From positions 5,129,501 through 5,193,500 of the forward strand of contig NZ_CP077089.1 in assembly GCF_014268445.2 (NCBI RefSeq): a stretch of DNA of 64,000 nt. Reading direction: 5' to 3'. Shown here one piece after another: positions 12,951 to 22,316 of the stretch (its first letter is position 1; the number at the start of each line of letters is the position of its first letter). The DNA is from Pseudomonas tensinigenes. Lineage in GTDB: Bacteria; Pseudomonadota; Gammaproteobacteria; Pseudomonadales; Pseudomonadaceae. The translations under genes were made by a program, and so were the position numbers. The notes below the pieces were generated by a model that did not search any database, was not told where the DNA came from, and worked only from the letters and a program-made list of their open reading frames with translations.

Positions 12951-12976
12951 AAAAAACCCGCCGAAGCGGGTTTTTC
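12951..12976 (-). terminator. Terminator after dctA (possibly bidirectional)
   Basis: AAAAACCCGC pairs with GCGGGTTTTT around a CGAA loop. A/T tracts on both sides allow use in either direction, but it lies directly after the dctA stop. Confidence 0.88.
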
Positions 12977-12990
12977 CAGGCAAGCAGTGC

Positions 12991-14325
12991 TTACTTCACA
13001 TTGCTTGGGGTTGGGCCTTCAGCCACACCCAGATCATCTTCCGGACGGGTATCAGCGATACCGCGGCCGCCCGAGGCCAGCTCGGTTTGCAGCTGATCGG
13101 TATCCAGTTCCTTGACCCACTTGGCAACCACGATGGTGGCTACCGCGTTACCGACCAGGTTGGTCAGTGCGCGGGCTTCGGACATAAAGCGGTCGATACC
13201 GAGGATCAGCGCCAGACCGGCCACCGGCAGGTGACCTACCGCCGACAGGGTCGCGGCCAGCACGATGAAGCCCGAACCGGTCACGCCAGCCGCGCCTTTG
13301 GAGGACAGCAGCAATACCAGCAGCAGAGTGATCTGGTGGGTGATGTCCATGTGGGTGTCGGTCGCCTGAGCGATGAACACGGCCGCCATGGTCAGGTAGA
13401 TCGAAGTACCGTCGAGGTTGAACGAGTAACCGGTCGGGATCACCAGACCCACGACGGATTTCTTCGCGCCCAGACGCTCCATCTTGATCAGCATGCGTGG
13501 CAGTGCCGATTCCGAGGAGGACGTGCCCAGTACGATCAACAGCTCTTCACGGATGTAACGCACCAGTTTAAACACGCTGAAACCGTGAGCACGGCAGATC
13601 GCACCCAGCACCACCACCACGAACAGGATGCAGGTGATGTAGAAGCAGATCATCAACTGGCCCAGTTGCACCAGCGAGCCGACGCCGTAGGCACCGATGG
13701 TGAAGGCCATCGCGCCGAAAGCACCCAGCGGCGCCAGTTTCATGATCATGTTGATGATGTTGAACATCACGTGGGCGAAGCGATCGATCATGTCCAGCAG
13801 CGGACGACCGTACGAACCCAAGCGATGCAGGGCGTAGCCGAAGATCACCGAGAACATCAGCACTTGCAGGATGTCACCGGTGGCGAACGCGCCGACGATG
13901 GTGTTCGGGATTACATTGAGGAGGAAACCGACAATGCTCTGGTCTTTACTGGCCGTCACATAAGTGGCGATTTTCGAGGCGTCCAGGGTGGTGACGTCGA
14001 TGTGCATGCCGGCGCCCGGTTGCACAACGTTGACCACGATCAGACCGATCAGCAGGGCAATGGTGGAAACAATTTCGAAGTACAGCAGCGCGTAGCCGCC
14101 AGTCTTGCCCACGGATTTCATGTTCTGCATGCCGGCGATGCCGCTGACAACGGTACAGAAGATGATCGGGGCGATGACCATTTTGATCAGTTTGATGAAC
14201 CCGTCACCCAGCGGCTTGAGGGCCACACCGGTCTGAGGGTAGAAGTGACCAAGCAGGATGCCGATGGCGATGGCAACGATCACCTGGAAATACAGGGATT
14301 TGTACAGTGGCTGACGAGTCGTCAT
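12991..14325 (-). CDS. dctA: C4-dicarboxylate transport protein DctA
   Basis: A 444-residue proton- or sodium-coupled importer of succinate, fumarate and malate in the inner membrane (DAACS family). Diagnostic motifs are the serine-rich hairpin [12 protein letters not shown], the NLDGTSIYL segment of TM7 and the TM8 end [19 protein letters not shown] 14325 opens the usual [15 protein letters not shown] with GAGGA upstream; longer starts have no homology. It is expressed as a single gene ending in a strong terminator. Confidence 0.95.
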   Translation of the reverse strand: MTTRQPLYKSLYFQVIVAIAIGILLGHFYPQTGVALKPLGDGFIKLIKMVIAPIIFCTVVSGIAGMQNMKSVGKTGGYALLYFEIVSTIALLIGLIVVNVVQPGAGMHIDVTTLDASKIATYVTASKDQSIVGFLLNVIPNTIVGAFATGDILQVLMFSVIFGYALHRLGSYGRPLLDMIDRFAHVMFNIINMIMKLAPLGAFGAMAFTIGAYGVGSLVQLGQLMICFYITCILFVVVVLGAICRAHGFSVFKLVRYIREELLIVLGTSSSESALPRMLIKMERLGAKKSVVGLVIPTGYSFNLDGTSIYLTMAAVFIAQATDTHMDITHQITLLLVLLLSSKGAAGVTGSGFIVLAATLSAVGHLPVAGLALILGIDRFMSEARALTNLVGNAVATIVVAKWVKELDTDQLQTELASGGRGIADTRPEDDLGVAEGPTPSNVK

Positions 14326-14563
14326 TGCAGGTTTCCTCAAGCGTCCCGCGTGGCAACATCCATCTGTTGGCCGCGAAACCTTAATTGCGAACCCTCCTGC
14401 ACTGGAGGGATTTGTTGTTGGAGCAGCGTTTTCCATCAGGGCCAAACGCACGCTTCTGTGGCTTGTATCGCAAACGTCGTGCCACTTTGGTGCGATTGCC
14501 TGCAAGCCTTTTGATATCAGGGATTACAGCTGCATGGATGTCACCATTCGGTGACTCAAGTGT

Positions 14564-14618
14564 GGCGGATTTCCGCCAACTCGCCGCTTCTCGTCCTACA
14601 ATTTGGCGGAAATCCGCC
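14564..14618. promoter_or_regulatory. Two operator-like inverted repeats upstream of the AraC gene
   Basis: GGCGGATTTCCGCC (14564-14577) and GGCGGAAATCCGCC (14605-14618) are each a 6-bp inverted repeat with a 2-bp spacer. The second is the exact reverse complement of the first. Their centres are 41 bp apart, close to four helical turns, which suits a dimer bound at each site with DNA looping. They lie 59 bp before the AraC-family start and 240 bp upstream of dctA. Confidence 0.6.
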
Positions 14619-14676
14619 TTGTAGGCGTGTCCAGCCGCCGGCTACCATCCGGCGCCTGAGGAAGGATCTGCCGTTT

Positions 14677-15675
14677 ATGCGCGAACGCACCATTGCCAGT
14701 CATTTCGCCCGTGCCGCCCTCGGTGGCGCACGCCGCCAAGGGTTCGATTACTCCGGCCTGCTGTTGCAACTGGGCATCAGCCCGGAGCTGCTCGATGAGC
14801 CACGCGCGCGCATTGCCCCGGAACAATTCACCCGGTTGATTCAGGGCCTGTGGCTGGCGCTGGACGACGAATACCTGGGTTTTGGCAACGCACCAAGCAA
14901 ACCCGGCAGTTTCGCCATGATGTGCCATGCCTCGATTCACTGCCGCAATCTGGAAAAAGCCCTGCAACGCGGCTTATTGTTTTATAGCCTATTCCCCGAA
15001 GCCCCGCGCCTGAGCCTGACGCGCGAAGACGAATGGGTGCGCCTGAGCCTCGACGATTCACAATTGTGGGATCCCGATCACTTTCTCACTGAGAGCCTGC
15101 TGGTGATCTGGCATCGCCTCGGCAGTTGGCTGATCGGCCAGCGGATTCGCCTCGAACAGGCGAGCTTCAGCTATCCGCGCCCCGAGCATGGTGCCGAATA
15201 CGATCTGCTGTTTCCCTGCCCGCTGACCTTCGGCACCGAGCAAAGCAGCCTTTTATTCCACAGCCGCTATCTGTCTATGCCGCTGCTGCAGGACGAACGC
15301 ACGCTCAAACACTTCCTCGAACGCTCCCCCGCCGACCTGCTCTCACGTCCGGACGACGGCGACAGTCTGAGCAGCCGTCTGCGCCGCTTGCTCAGCCGTG
15401 ACACTGCAAATTGGCCGGATCTGGACGCGGTGGCGGCACACTTGCACATCAGCCCGCAGACCTTGCGCCGGCACTTGCGTGAGGAAGGCACGAGTTTTCA
15501 GGAGTTGAAGGATCAGTTGCGGCGGGATATCGCCATTTATCATTTGAGCCGGGCTGATCTGTCGTTGCAGCAGATTGCCGAGCAGCTCGGGTTTTCCGAG
15601 CCGTCGGCGTTTCACCGGGCGTTCAAGAAGTGGACGGGGCTGACGCCGGGGGCTTATCGGGCGCAGGAGCAATGA
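14677..15675 (+). CDS. AraC-family transcriptional regulator with Arabinose_bd-type N-terminus
   Basis: A 332-residue DNA-binding regulator of the OruR/ArgR-like subgroup. It has a large N-terminal sensor domain and, from about residue 230, two helix-turn-helix units: the first in DLDAVAAHLHISPQTLRRHL, the second in SLQQIAEQLGF followed by SAFHRAFKKWTG. ATG 14677 follows GAGGAAGGA by 10 nt. The paired inverted repeats just upstream could be its own operator. The target is not evident; dctA or the CoA-transferase gene are possible. Confidence 0.88.
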   Translation: MRERTIASHFARAALGGARRQGFDYSGLLLQLGISPELLDEPRARIAPEQFTRLIQGLWLALDDEYLGFGNAPSKPGSFAMMCHASIHCRNLEKALQRGLLFYSLFPEAPRLSLTREDEWVRLSLDDSQLWDPDHFLTESLLVIWHRLGSWLIGQRIRLEQASFSYPRPEHGAEYDLLFPCPLTFGTEQSSLLFHSRYLSMPLLQDERTLKHFLERSPADLLSRPDDGDSLSSRLRRLLSRDTANWPDLDAVAAHLHISPQTLRRHLREEGTSFQELKDQLRRDIAIYHLSRADLSLQQIAEQLGFSEPSAFHRAFKKWTGLTPGAYRAQEQ

Positions 15676-15687
15676 GGCTATAAATCA

Positions 15688-16003
15688 AAAGCCCCTCACC
15701 CTAACCCTCTCCCGGAGGGAGAGGGGACTGATTGGGGGATGTTCAAGATGTACGCCGACCTGAACGCTCTCTACTGAATCCAAAATCGACTGGCTATTTC
15801 AAGTCAATGTAAAACGCCAGACACCCTCAGGGAGAGGGGGCTAATTGAGGGATGCTCAAGAAGTACGCCGACCTGAAACATCGCTACTGAATCCATAATC
15901 GACTGGCTATTTCAGGTCGATGTATAACGCCAGACACCTCGGTCGACCCCCTCTCCCTCTGGGCGGTCCGACGCTTCGGGAGGGCTGGGGTGAGGGCACT
16001 CGC
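15688..16003. repeat. Mosaic intergenic repeat, second locus
   Basis: The gap has no gene. It repeats the modules seen at 5985-6355: the CCCTCTCCCGGAGGGAGAGG hairpin, ACTGATTGGGGGAT, TACGCCGACCTGAA, ATCCATAATCGACT and GCCAGACACC. There are two head-to-tail copies and an inverted closing arm that ends GGGCTGGGGTGAGGGC. One arm is interrupted by GGCGGTCCGACGCTTC. Confidence 0.85.
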
Positions 16004-16005
16004 GA

Positions 16006-17352
16006 TCACACCGCCGGAAAATGAATCCTGAACGCCGCCCCACCCATCGGCGAATCGCCCAAGGCCAACTTGGCGTTGTAGCTTTCGATAATGTCCTTGA
16101 CCACCGCCAAGCCGATCCCCTGCCCCGGATGCTGGGCATCCAGTCGTTCACCACGTTCCAGAATCCGCGCCCGCTGATCCGGTGGTACGCCCGGGCCGTC
16201 ATCTTCGACGCACAGTTCAATCCCGGCCAGAGTCTCACGCACGCTGATACGCACTTCGCCCAGACACAGGCGATAAGCGTTTTCCAGCAAGTTGCCCATC
16301 ATCTCCAGCAAGGCACCCTGCTCGATCGGCACATAGCAGTGCTCAGGCAGATCAAAGGCCACGCGCACATGCTTGTCGCGGTACACCTTGTCGAGAGTGT
16401 CGCACAGGCTTTTGAGCACCGGTTGCAAGCGCACCTGGTGTCGCACCAGTCCGCTTTTGCGCAAACTGGCCCGTTGCAGTTGATAGCTGATCTGCTGGCT
16501 CATGCGTTCGATCTGGCTTTGCAGCACCCAGGCCTGATCGCGTTCTTCGGGACGTTGAGCCATGTCCTCGCTGACGCCTTGCAACACCGCCAACGGGGTT
16601 TTCAGGCTGTGCGCCAAGTCATCGAGAGAGTCGCGATAACGACTGCGCTGCTGACGCTCGCTGTGCAGCAAGCGGTTGAGCGAGCCGGTCAGACGCAGCA
16701 ACTCGCGCGGATGTTGTTCAGTGAGACTTTCCCGGGTGCCGCCCTCGATTTCGTCGAGCTCCTGACTGAGCCGGCGCAGCGCTTTGAGACCCCAGGTCAG
16801 GCCGATCCATAGCAGTGCCAGCAGCACCAGCAACGCTGCACCGAAGCCCAGATAGAGATTTTCGCGCAGGCCTTCGAGAGTGGTTTCGTACTCGCGCACC
16901 GGTTGCAGGGCAACGATGCTGAACGCCGCGCTTTTGCCGCCGAGCAGTTTGACTTCGACGTCGTAGACAAAGAATTCCTGGCCGTTGGTTTCACGAATCC
17001 GCGCGAACTCATTGCCGAGGCCGTCATAACGCGGCTTGTAGTTGATCTGCTCTTCCTGGGTGGCTTTCGAGCGCCAGACCAGATGCCCTTCGCGATCGTA
17101 GATGTAGCCGAGCAAACGGAAATCGGTGAGATTGAAGCGCTCATCCGGCAACTGATTGGGCATCACTAGCCGACCGTTTTCGATGCGTGCGGCAGAGATC
17201 AGCGTGGTGACGTCCGAGGCCAGGCGTTGTTCGATCGAATCCTGCAACGCCAGGCTGAACGCGCCTTGCATGGCCGGGAGCAAGGCGAGCATGAACAACA
17301 CCGCCAACGTGGTGGCGGCGAGCATCAAGCGAACGCGAAGAGAACGAATCAA
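16006..17352 (-). CDS. phoQ: Sensor histidine kinase PhoQ
   Basis: A 448-residue inner-membrane sensor for low Mg2+ and cationic peptides; 448 is the usual Pseudomonas PhoQ length. It has TM1 near 10-30, an acidic periplasmic domain, TM2 near 168-190, a HAMP-like linker, the H-box LAHSLKTPLA, an N-box NLLENAYR and G-boxes DDGPGVP and GQGIGLAV. Its ATG overlaps the phoP stop by four bases. Together with oprH and phoP it forms the standard oprH-phoP-phoQ operon. Confidence 0.95.
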   Translation of the reverse strand: MIRSLRVRLMLAATTLAVLFMLALLPAMQGAFSLALQDSIEQRLASDVTTLISAARIENGRLVMPNQLPDERFNLTDFRLLGYIYDREGHLVWRSKATQEEQINYKPRYDGLGNEFARIRETNGQEFFVYDVEVKLLGGKSAAFSIVALQPVREYETTLEGLRENLYLGFGAALLVLLALLWIGLTWGLKALRRLSQELDEIEGGTRESLTEQHPRELLRLTGSLNRLLHSERQQRSRYRDSLDDLAHSLKTPLAVLQGVSEDMAQRPEERDQAWVLQSQIERMSQQISYQLQRASLRKSGLVRHQVRLQPVLKSLCDTLDKVYRDKHVRVAFDLPEHCYVPIEQGALLEMMGNLLENAYRLCLGEVRISVRETLAGIELCVEDDGPGVPPDQRARILERGERLDAQHPGQGIGLAVVKDIIESYNAKLALGDSPMGGAAFRIHFPAV

Positions 17353-18026
17353 GTGCAGCGCTCATTGAACAGGTAACCGAGGCCGCGCACGGTGTCGATC
17401 GGCTTGAACCCGGCCGGGCCTTCAAGTTTGCGGCGCAAGCGCCCGACCAGCACTTCGATGACATTCGGATCGCGCTCGTCGTCATCCGGATAGAGCTGCT
17501 CCATCAAGCGATCCTTGGGCACCACTTGCTGGTGATGACGCATCAGATATTCAAGGATGCGGTACTCGTAGGCGGTCAGTGCCAGCGGTTGCTCGTCGAG
17601 GGTCGCCTGTTTGCGATTGAGGTCGAGCAACAGCGGCCCGGCGACGATGGTCGACTGGGTGAAACCGCTGGAACGGCGCAGCAAGGCATTCAGGCGTGCG
17701 TCGAGTTCTTCGAACTGGAACGGCTTGACCACGTAATCGTCGGCACCGGCGGCGAGGCCTTCGACCTTGTCCTGCCAGTTGCCGCGCGCGGTGAGGATCA
17801 GGATCGGGAAGGTCTTGCCGCCCGCGCGCAACTGGCGAATCAGGTCGAGACCACCCATGCCCGGCAGGCCGAGATCGATCACCGCCAGGTCAAAGTTGAA
17901 CTGTCCGGTCTGGTACAGCGCCTCTTCGGCATTGGCCACGGACTCGACCACGTGACCGCTCTCCGTCAGGCGGGTTTGCAGGTGATGGCGCAACAGCGCT
18001 TCATCTTCGACGACCAACAGTTTCAT
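17349..18026 (-). CDS. phoP: Response regulator PhoP
   Basis: A 225-residue OmpR-family regulator with the acidic pocket (E7, D8), phospho-acceptor Asp51 in VIDLGLPG, Lys near 101 in VVKPF and a C-terminal winged helix (NVIEVLVGRLRRKL). It activates oprH-phoP-phoQ and lipid A modification genes under Mg2+ limitation. Its operon partners and the PhoP-box-like repeats upstream of oprH support the assignment. Confidence 0.96.
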   Translation of the reverse strand: MKLLVVEDEALLRHHLQTRLTESGHVVESVANAEEALYQTGQFNFDLAVIDLGLPGMGGLDLIRQLRAGGKTFPILILTARGNWQDKVEGLAAGADDYVVKPFQFEELDARLNALLRRSSGFTQSTIVAGPLLLDLNRKQATLDEQPLALTAYEYRILEYLMRHHQQVVPKDRLMEQLYPDDDERDPNVIEVLVGRLRRKLEGPAGFKPIDTVRGLGYLFNERCT

Positions 18027-18065
18027 AACGCTCTCCCGGGTAAATCAGAATCTCCAGTCACACAC

Positions 18066-18158
18066 CTGTGGGAGCGAGCCTGCTCGCGAAGGCGATGGTT
18101 CAGTCGACATCTCATCGACTGAACCGGCGCTTTCGCGAGCAGGCTCGCTCCCACATTG
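18066..18158. repeat. REP inverted pair (REPIN) within the oprH-phoP gap
   Basis: GTGGGAGCGAGCCTGCTCGCG and its inverse are separated by about 50 bp. The pair lies inside the oprH-phoPQ transcription unit and could protect oprH mRNA or attenuate phoPQ. Confidence 0.9.
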
Positions 18159-18175
18159 AACCTGCTGGCAACTCC

Positions 18176-18778
18176 TTAGAAATTGTAGTTAGCCGACAGG
18201 TAAGTCTGCGCGCTGCTGGTCAAATCCAGCGAGCCCTGCTTGCTGCCACCGCGCTCGCTCATCTCGGTGCTGGCGTTGCTGCGCAGGTAACGGTAACCGA
18301 GTTCGACCGAAGTGTTTTGCGATACTTGTTGCAACACACCCAACTGACCACCGACGGCATAACCGATATCACTGTCGCGGCTAAAGCCTGGCGACTCCTG
18401 AGTCAGTTTGGTCAGACCGGCCGTTGCACCGCCGAACAACTTGGTGCTGCCGCCCACTGGGTAGAACAGATCGTAGCTGCCCAACAGGTTTTCCTGACGC
18501 AGTTTAATGCCATTGTGCGAGCCCGACACGTTGTCGTAGGTGGCGTAGTAGCGACCCTGGCTGTTTTGCTGACCGAGGCGTACGCCGTAGGTGTTGTTGC
18601 CGTCGATCGCGCCAGTGGCGTTCGGGTGGTCGAGGTTGTTGTTCAGTGCGTGGGACTTGTCGATCTTGTCGCTGGTCTGGCCGAAGGACAGGCCGGCGAA
18701 GTTGGAAGTGGTGTCGGCCTGGGCCGCGATACTGGCGCTCATTACGGTCAATGCCAGCAACAGTTTGTTAAAAGTCAT
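18176..18778 (-). CDS. oprH: Outer-membrane protein OprH
   Basis: A 200-residue, eight-strand beta-barrel with a cleavable signal peptide (cut after IAAQA). It ends in the outer-membrane signature SANYNF with a terminal Phe. OprH binds LPS and stabilises the outer membrane when Mg2+ is scarce. ATG 18778 is preceded by GAGGAAA; the upstream open frame is an artefact of the control region. It is the first gene of oprH-phoP-phoQ. Confidence 0.93.
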   Translation of the reverse strand: MTFNKLLLALTVMSASIAAQADTTSNFAGLSFGQTSDKIDKSHALNNNLDHPNATGAIDGNNTYGVRLGQQNSQGRYYATYDNVSGSHNGIKLRQENLLGSYDLFYPVGGSTKLFGGATAGLTKLTQESPGFSRDSDIGYAVGGQLGVLQQVSQNTSVELGYRYLRSNASTEMSERGGSKQGSLDLTSSAQTYLSANYNF

Positions 18779-18835
18779 GGGTATTTCCTCTTTCACAGTG
18801 CTGTTTGGGTATGGCGCAAGGTTACTGACCTCCCC

Positions 18836-18883
18836 CTGTACCGCCCCTGAACCGTCTCTGAACCTGACCTGAACCAAATGAAC
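18836..18883 (-). promoter_or_regulatory. Tandem PhoP-box-like hexamers upstream of oprH
   Basis: Read on the minus strand, GTTCAG occurs at 18874-18869, 18863-18858 and 18852-18847, with GTACAG at 18841-18836: four hexamers at an exact 11-bp period. GTTCAT at 18883-18878 is a fifth, off-phase relative. One-turn direct repeats are the known layout of PhoP boxes. The array lies 58-105 bp from the oprH start and also faces the divergent hydrolase gene. Confidence 0.8.
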
Positions 18884-18921
18884 TAGGCTGATCTGACCTT
18901 TTATTGTCAGGAGATCCGACC

Positions 18922-19713
18922 ATGCGCCTGTTCCTTGCCCTCACCTTGCTGGCCGTCAGCAGCCTTACTCAGGCTGCGATCAAGACCGAGGAAATTCCCT
19001 ACCAAAGTGCCGATGGCACAAAGTTGATCGGCTACTACGCCTATGACGACGCCATCAAAGGCAAGCGTCCGGGTGTCGTCGTGGTGCATGAATGGTGGGG
19101 CCTGAACGATTACGCCAAGCGCCGCGCGCGGAATTTGGCCGAACTCGGCTACAGCGCCCTGGCCATTGATATGTACGGCGAAGGCAAGAACACTGAGCAC
19201 CCGAAAGACGCGATGGCGTTCATGCAGGCCGCGAGCCAGGATGCGGCGGCTTCCAGCAAGCGCTTCGAGGCCGGGCTGGATTTGTTGAAGAAGCAGCCGC
19301 AGACCGACGTGAATAAAATTGCCGCCATCGGTTACTGCTTCGGCGGTGCGGTGGTGCTGAACGCGGCGCGCCAAGGAGAGCCGCTGGCGGGCGTGGTGAG
19401 TTTCCACGGTGCGCTGGCAACCAAAACCCCGGCGACGCCCGGCAGTGTGAAAGCGAAGATTCTGGTCGAGCATGGCGCGCTGGACAGCATGGTTACGGCG
19501 GATAACGTCACGGCGTTCAAGGCGGAAATGGACAAGGCCGGGGCTGACTATAAATTTGTCAGCCTTGACGGTGCCAAGCATGGCTTCACCAATCCGGATG
19601 CCGATCGCTTGAGCCATGGCGAGCACGGTGGTCCGGACATCGGGTACAACAAGGCAGCGGATGAAAAATCCTGGGCGGACATGAAAGCGTTCTTGCAGAA
19701 AATCTTCAGCTGA
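18922..19713 (+). CDS. Exported dienelactone hydrolase family protein
   Basis: A 263-residue alpha/beta hydrolase with a signal peptide (cut near SSLTQA), hence periplasmic. The nucleophile elbow is GYCFGG with a cysteine nucleophile, the oxyanion region is HEWWGLND, the acid is Asp in HGALDSMV and the histidine lies in DGAKHGFT. This completes the DLH Cys-Asp-His triad. ATG 18922 follows AGGAG. Its place next to oprH-phoPQ is conserved in Pseudomonas; the natural substrate is unknown. Confidence 0.9.
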   Translation: MRLFLALTLLAVSSLTQAAIKTEEIPYQSADGTKLIGYYAYDDAIKGKRPGVVVVHEWWGLNDYAKRRARNLAELGYSALAIDMYGEGKNTEHPKDAMAFMQAASQDAAASSKRFEAGLDLLKKQPQTDVNKIAAIGYCFGGAVVLNAARQGEPLAGVVSFHGALATKTPATPGSVKAKILVEHGALDSMVTADNVTAFKAEMDKAGADYKFVSLDGAKHGFTNPDADRLSHGEHGGPDIGYNKAADEKSWADMKAFLQKIFS

Positions 19714-19732
19714 TCAGAGACACCGCGGCGCG

Positions 19733-19816
19733 GCCTTTGCGAGCAGGCTCGCTCCCACAGGGGATCTACTGGGCGGCATAGATCCAGTGTGGGAGCGAGC
19801 CTGCTCGCGAAAGCCG
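19733..19816. repeat. REP inverted pair (REPIN)
   Basis: TTGCGAGCAGGCTCGCTCCCA and TGGGAGCGAGCCTGCTCGCGA, separated by about 35 bp. Confidence 0.92.
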
Positions 19817-19863
19817 CACCACCGATCTCGACCTTGCCGCGACTAACCGGCAAAATGCCCGCC

Positions 19864-20589
19864 ATGAATCTCACCCCCGCCCTCCCCGCCTGCTGCACCG
19901 CGCTCGACAGCCATTGGCCGTTGCCGACGGTGTTGCCTGATACCGTGCTGCTCAGTACTCACTTCGATCCGGCTCAATTGCTTGGCGATGACTTTCGCCG
20001 TAGTGCCATCGAGCCGCCGCCGAGCATTCAGCGTTCGGTGGCCAAGCGTCAGGCCGAGTTTCTCGCCGGGCGGATTTGTGCCCGTGCGGCGTTGCAGCAA
20101 TTGGAAGGCAGCAGCGTGGTGCCGGCGATTGGCGAAGACCGCGCGCCGATATGGCCTGCGCATATCTGCGGCTCGATCACCCACAGCACCGGTCGTGCGG
20201 CGGCGATTGTTGCCAACAAGCAGCACTGGCGCGGTTTGGGCATGGATCTGGAAAACCTGCTCGACACTGAACGCGCCGAGCGACTTGCAGGTGAAATCCT
20301 TACGCCGGCAGAAATGCAGCGCATGACGGCCGCATCGCGGGATCAGCTGGCGTTGTGGGTGACGCTGACGTTTTCGGTGAAAGAGAGCCTGTTCAAGGCG
20401 CTGTATCCGATTGTGCAGCAGCGCTTTTATTTCGAGCATGCTGAAGTGCTGGAGTGGACTGAGGCGGGTGAGGTGCGCTTGCGGCTGCTGACGGATTTGT
20501 CGGCCGAGTGGCACAACGGCACTGAACTGGACGCGCAGTTCGGGGTGCAGGATGGGCAGTTGTTGAGTCTGGTCAGCATTCAGGCCTGA
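19864..20589 (+). CDS. pcpS: 4'-phosphopantetheinyl transferase (PcpS-like, EntD type)
   Basis: Transfers phosphopantetheine from CoA to carrier proteins of fatty acid, siderophore and secondary-metabolite synthesis. Pseudomonads usually have this single broad-range enzyme. The product has 241 residues, with metal-binding Asp128 and Glu130 in GMDLEN and Lys173-Glu174 in FSVKESLFKA. An in-frame ATG at 19855 would add three residues; neither start has a clear ribosome site. Synteny with nrdA, the two-component pair and the DLH gene agrees with P. aeruginosa. Confidence 0.9.
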   Translation: MNLTPALPACCTALDSHWPLPTVLPDTVLLSTHFDPAQLLGDDFRRSAIEPPPSIQRSVAKRQAEFLAGRICARAALQQLEGSSVVPAIGEDRAPIWPAHICGSITHSTGRAAAIVANKQHWRGLGMDLENLLDTERAERLAGEILTPAEMQRMTAASRDQLALWVTLTFSVKESLFKALYPIVQQRFYFEHAEVLEWTEAGEVRLRLLTDLSAEWHNGTELDAQFGVQDGQLLSLVSIQA

Positions 20590-20616
20590 AGATTTGTGGT
20601 GCGGGCACTGACCCTA

Positions 20617-20684
20617 TCGCGAGCAGGCTCACTCCTACATTTGGAATGCGTTCCCCTGTAGGAGTGAGCCTGCTCGCGATGAGG
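20617..20684. repeat. REP inverted pair, slightly diverged
   Basis: ATCGCGAGCAGGCTCACTCCTAC and GTAGGAGTGAGCCTGCTCGCGAT, about 20 bp apart. Both arms carry the same change (CACTCC/GGAGTG), so pairing is kept. Confidence 0.9.
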
Positions 20685-20705
20685 CCTGCCGAGCCAACAC
20701 AATAC

Positions 20706-22316
20706 TCAGCGGCGCTCCTGATTCCTCGGCCAACTCAGGCTGAAACAAGCCCCCCCCAGACTCTTGCTCTTGCCAATGATCGCCCGGCCGTCATGCCAGT
20801 GAATGATCCGCCGCACAATCGACAAGCCCAGACCATGCCCGCCCGATGCTCTTGTACGGCTGTCATCCAGGCGCAGAAACGGCGTGAAAATCCGCTCCCA
20901 CGCGACCTCCGGTACACCCGGGCCGTCATCCTCGACGTCGACGCGACAGCGCAATTGCCCGACCTGATAACTCACCGTCACGCTAGAACGCGCATGACGC
21001 ATGGCGTTGCTCACCAGATTCTGCAGCGCTCGATGCAGATAACGCGGCTCGGCTTCCACCCAGGCATCATCGTTATCAGCAGCAGACAAGCACAATCCCC
21101 GCTGCACGGTGACCTCGGCGCGCAACGGCGCCAGCTCCTCGATCACTTGATTGACCAAGGCATCCAGGTCGATGCGCTGGAAGGTCAGCGCCGGCGAACC
21201 TTGCTCCAGTCGCGCATAGGTGAGCATCTCGTCGACCAGCTTATCGAGGTCTTCGATGTCGTGATCCATGCCCTCGCGGTACTTTTCCAACGCTTGCGGC
21301 GTGGTCGCCGAGCCGATCATTTCCAGACCGAAACGCAGGCGCGCCACCGGCGTGCGCAATTCGTGGGACACCGCGCGCACCAGTTCGCGCTGGATCGCCA
21401 GCAACTGTTGCAAGTGCTCGGCCATACCGTTGAACGCCGACGCCAGACGTCCGACCGAATCGGCACCGCGCGCCGGCACACGGGTTTCCAGGCTGCCCTT
21501 GGCAATCCGCGTGGCCGCTGCTTCAAGGCCACGCAAACGCCGCTCGAGCTGACGCACCAACAGATAAACGATGAGGCCGATCAGGGTCAGGCCGAGCGCC
21601 GCAATCAGCACCAGCCATTCCGGCGGATACGGGTTCATCTGATACAACGGCCCGATTTCCAGTACCCATGGCGTGCCGACCATGCCGGCAAATACGCGGA
21701 TCGAGTCGCCGCCCTTGCCCAATGCCATCACCGTGTCGCCTTCGGCCACGCGGCGACTCTGGTCTTCGTCCATGTCAGCGTCGTTCACCGTGACCAGGCG
21801 CAGATCGAAACCGAAGCCCTTCTCTTCCTTTATCTGTGCAAGGCGCTTGGGCTGCTCGCCGACCGGTACGCGCACCAGCTCATCGGCCAGCAGGTAAATG
21901 GTCGCGCGCGCCAGTTGCTCGCTGATCTGTTGTACTTCCCCAACCAGCACGAGCTGCTCTTTGTCGCTGACCATCCGGTAAACCTTCGCCGCGTGCGGTC
22001 CGGTCTGCTCGACCAGCGCCTGACCACGCTGCACGCGGGTGCGCTGGGACAGATCGAGATCGGTTTCGGCAAACTTCTTCAGCGCCAGCGGAATCCCCAG
22101 CAACCGCTCCCACACCAGCAACGCCCGATGCCGTTCGGTTTCGTTCATCGGTTGCAGGTTGCCGGCCATCAGCGAGAACGTGCCGTGGGCCAGACGTTCG
22201 CGGTACTGCTCGCTGCGCACCTGGTTGAGCAGGTTCAACGCGAGCACGCCGAGCACCGCCACCAGAATGATCGCTGCGCACATGCCGCCGTAGATGCGCA
22301 GGAAGATCGAGTTCAC
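20706..22316 (-). CDS. Sensor histidine kinase, RstB-like
   Basis: A 536-residue inner-membrane kinase: TM1 near 8-28, a large periplasmic domain, TM2 near 275-297, HAMP, the H-box VSHELRTPVARL, N-box NLVSNAMRHA, and G-boxes DDGPGVP and GHGLGLSI. It starts at a GTG whose GTGA overlaps the regulator's stop, so the pair is translationally coupled. It resembles RstB and the kinase next to nrdA in P. aeruginosa. Its signal is unknown. Confidence 0.9.
   Translation of the reverse strand: MNSIFLRIYGGMCAAIILVAVLGVLALNLLNQVRSEQYRERLAHGTFSLMAGNLQPMNETERHRALLVWERLLGIPLALKKFAETDLDLSQRTRVQRGQALVEQTGPHAAKVYRMVSDKEQLVLVGEVQQISEQLARATIYLLADELVRVPVGEQPKRLAQIKEEKGFGFDLRLVTVNDADMDEDQSRRVAEGDTVMALGKGGDSIRVFAGMVGTPWVLEIGPLYQMNPYPPEWLVLIAALGLTLIGLIVYLLVRQLERRLRGLEAAATRIAKGSLETRVPARGADSVGRLASAFNGMAEHLQQLLAIQRELVRAVSHELRTPVARLRFGLEMIGSATTPQALEKYREGMDHDIEDLDKLVDEMLTYARLEQGSPALTFQRIDLDALVNQVIEELAPLRAEVTVQRGLCLSAADNDDAWVEAEPRYLHRALQNLVSNAMRHARSSVTVSYQVGQLRCRVDVEDDGPGVPEVAWERIFTPFLRLDDSRTRASGGHGLGLSIVRRIIHWHDGRAIIGKSKSLGGACFSLSWPRNQERR

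Noticed and set aside
12721..14514. Long plus-strand open frame opposite dctA
   Set aside because: Translation is rich in His, Gln, Asp and Arg with no recognisable domain; it is the shadow of dctA.
8323..20684. REP pairs as terminators or regulatory RNAs
   Set aside because: They are a dispersed, uniform family in many gaps whatever the gene orientation, so they are best listed as repeats.
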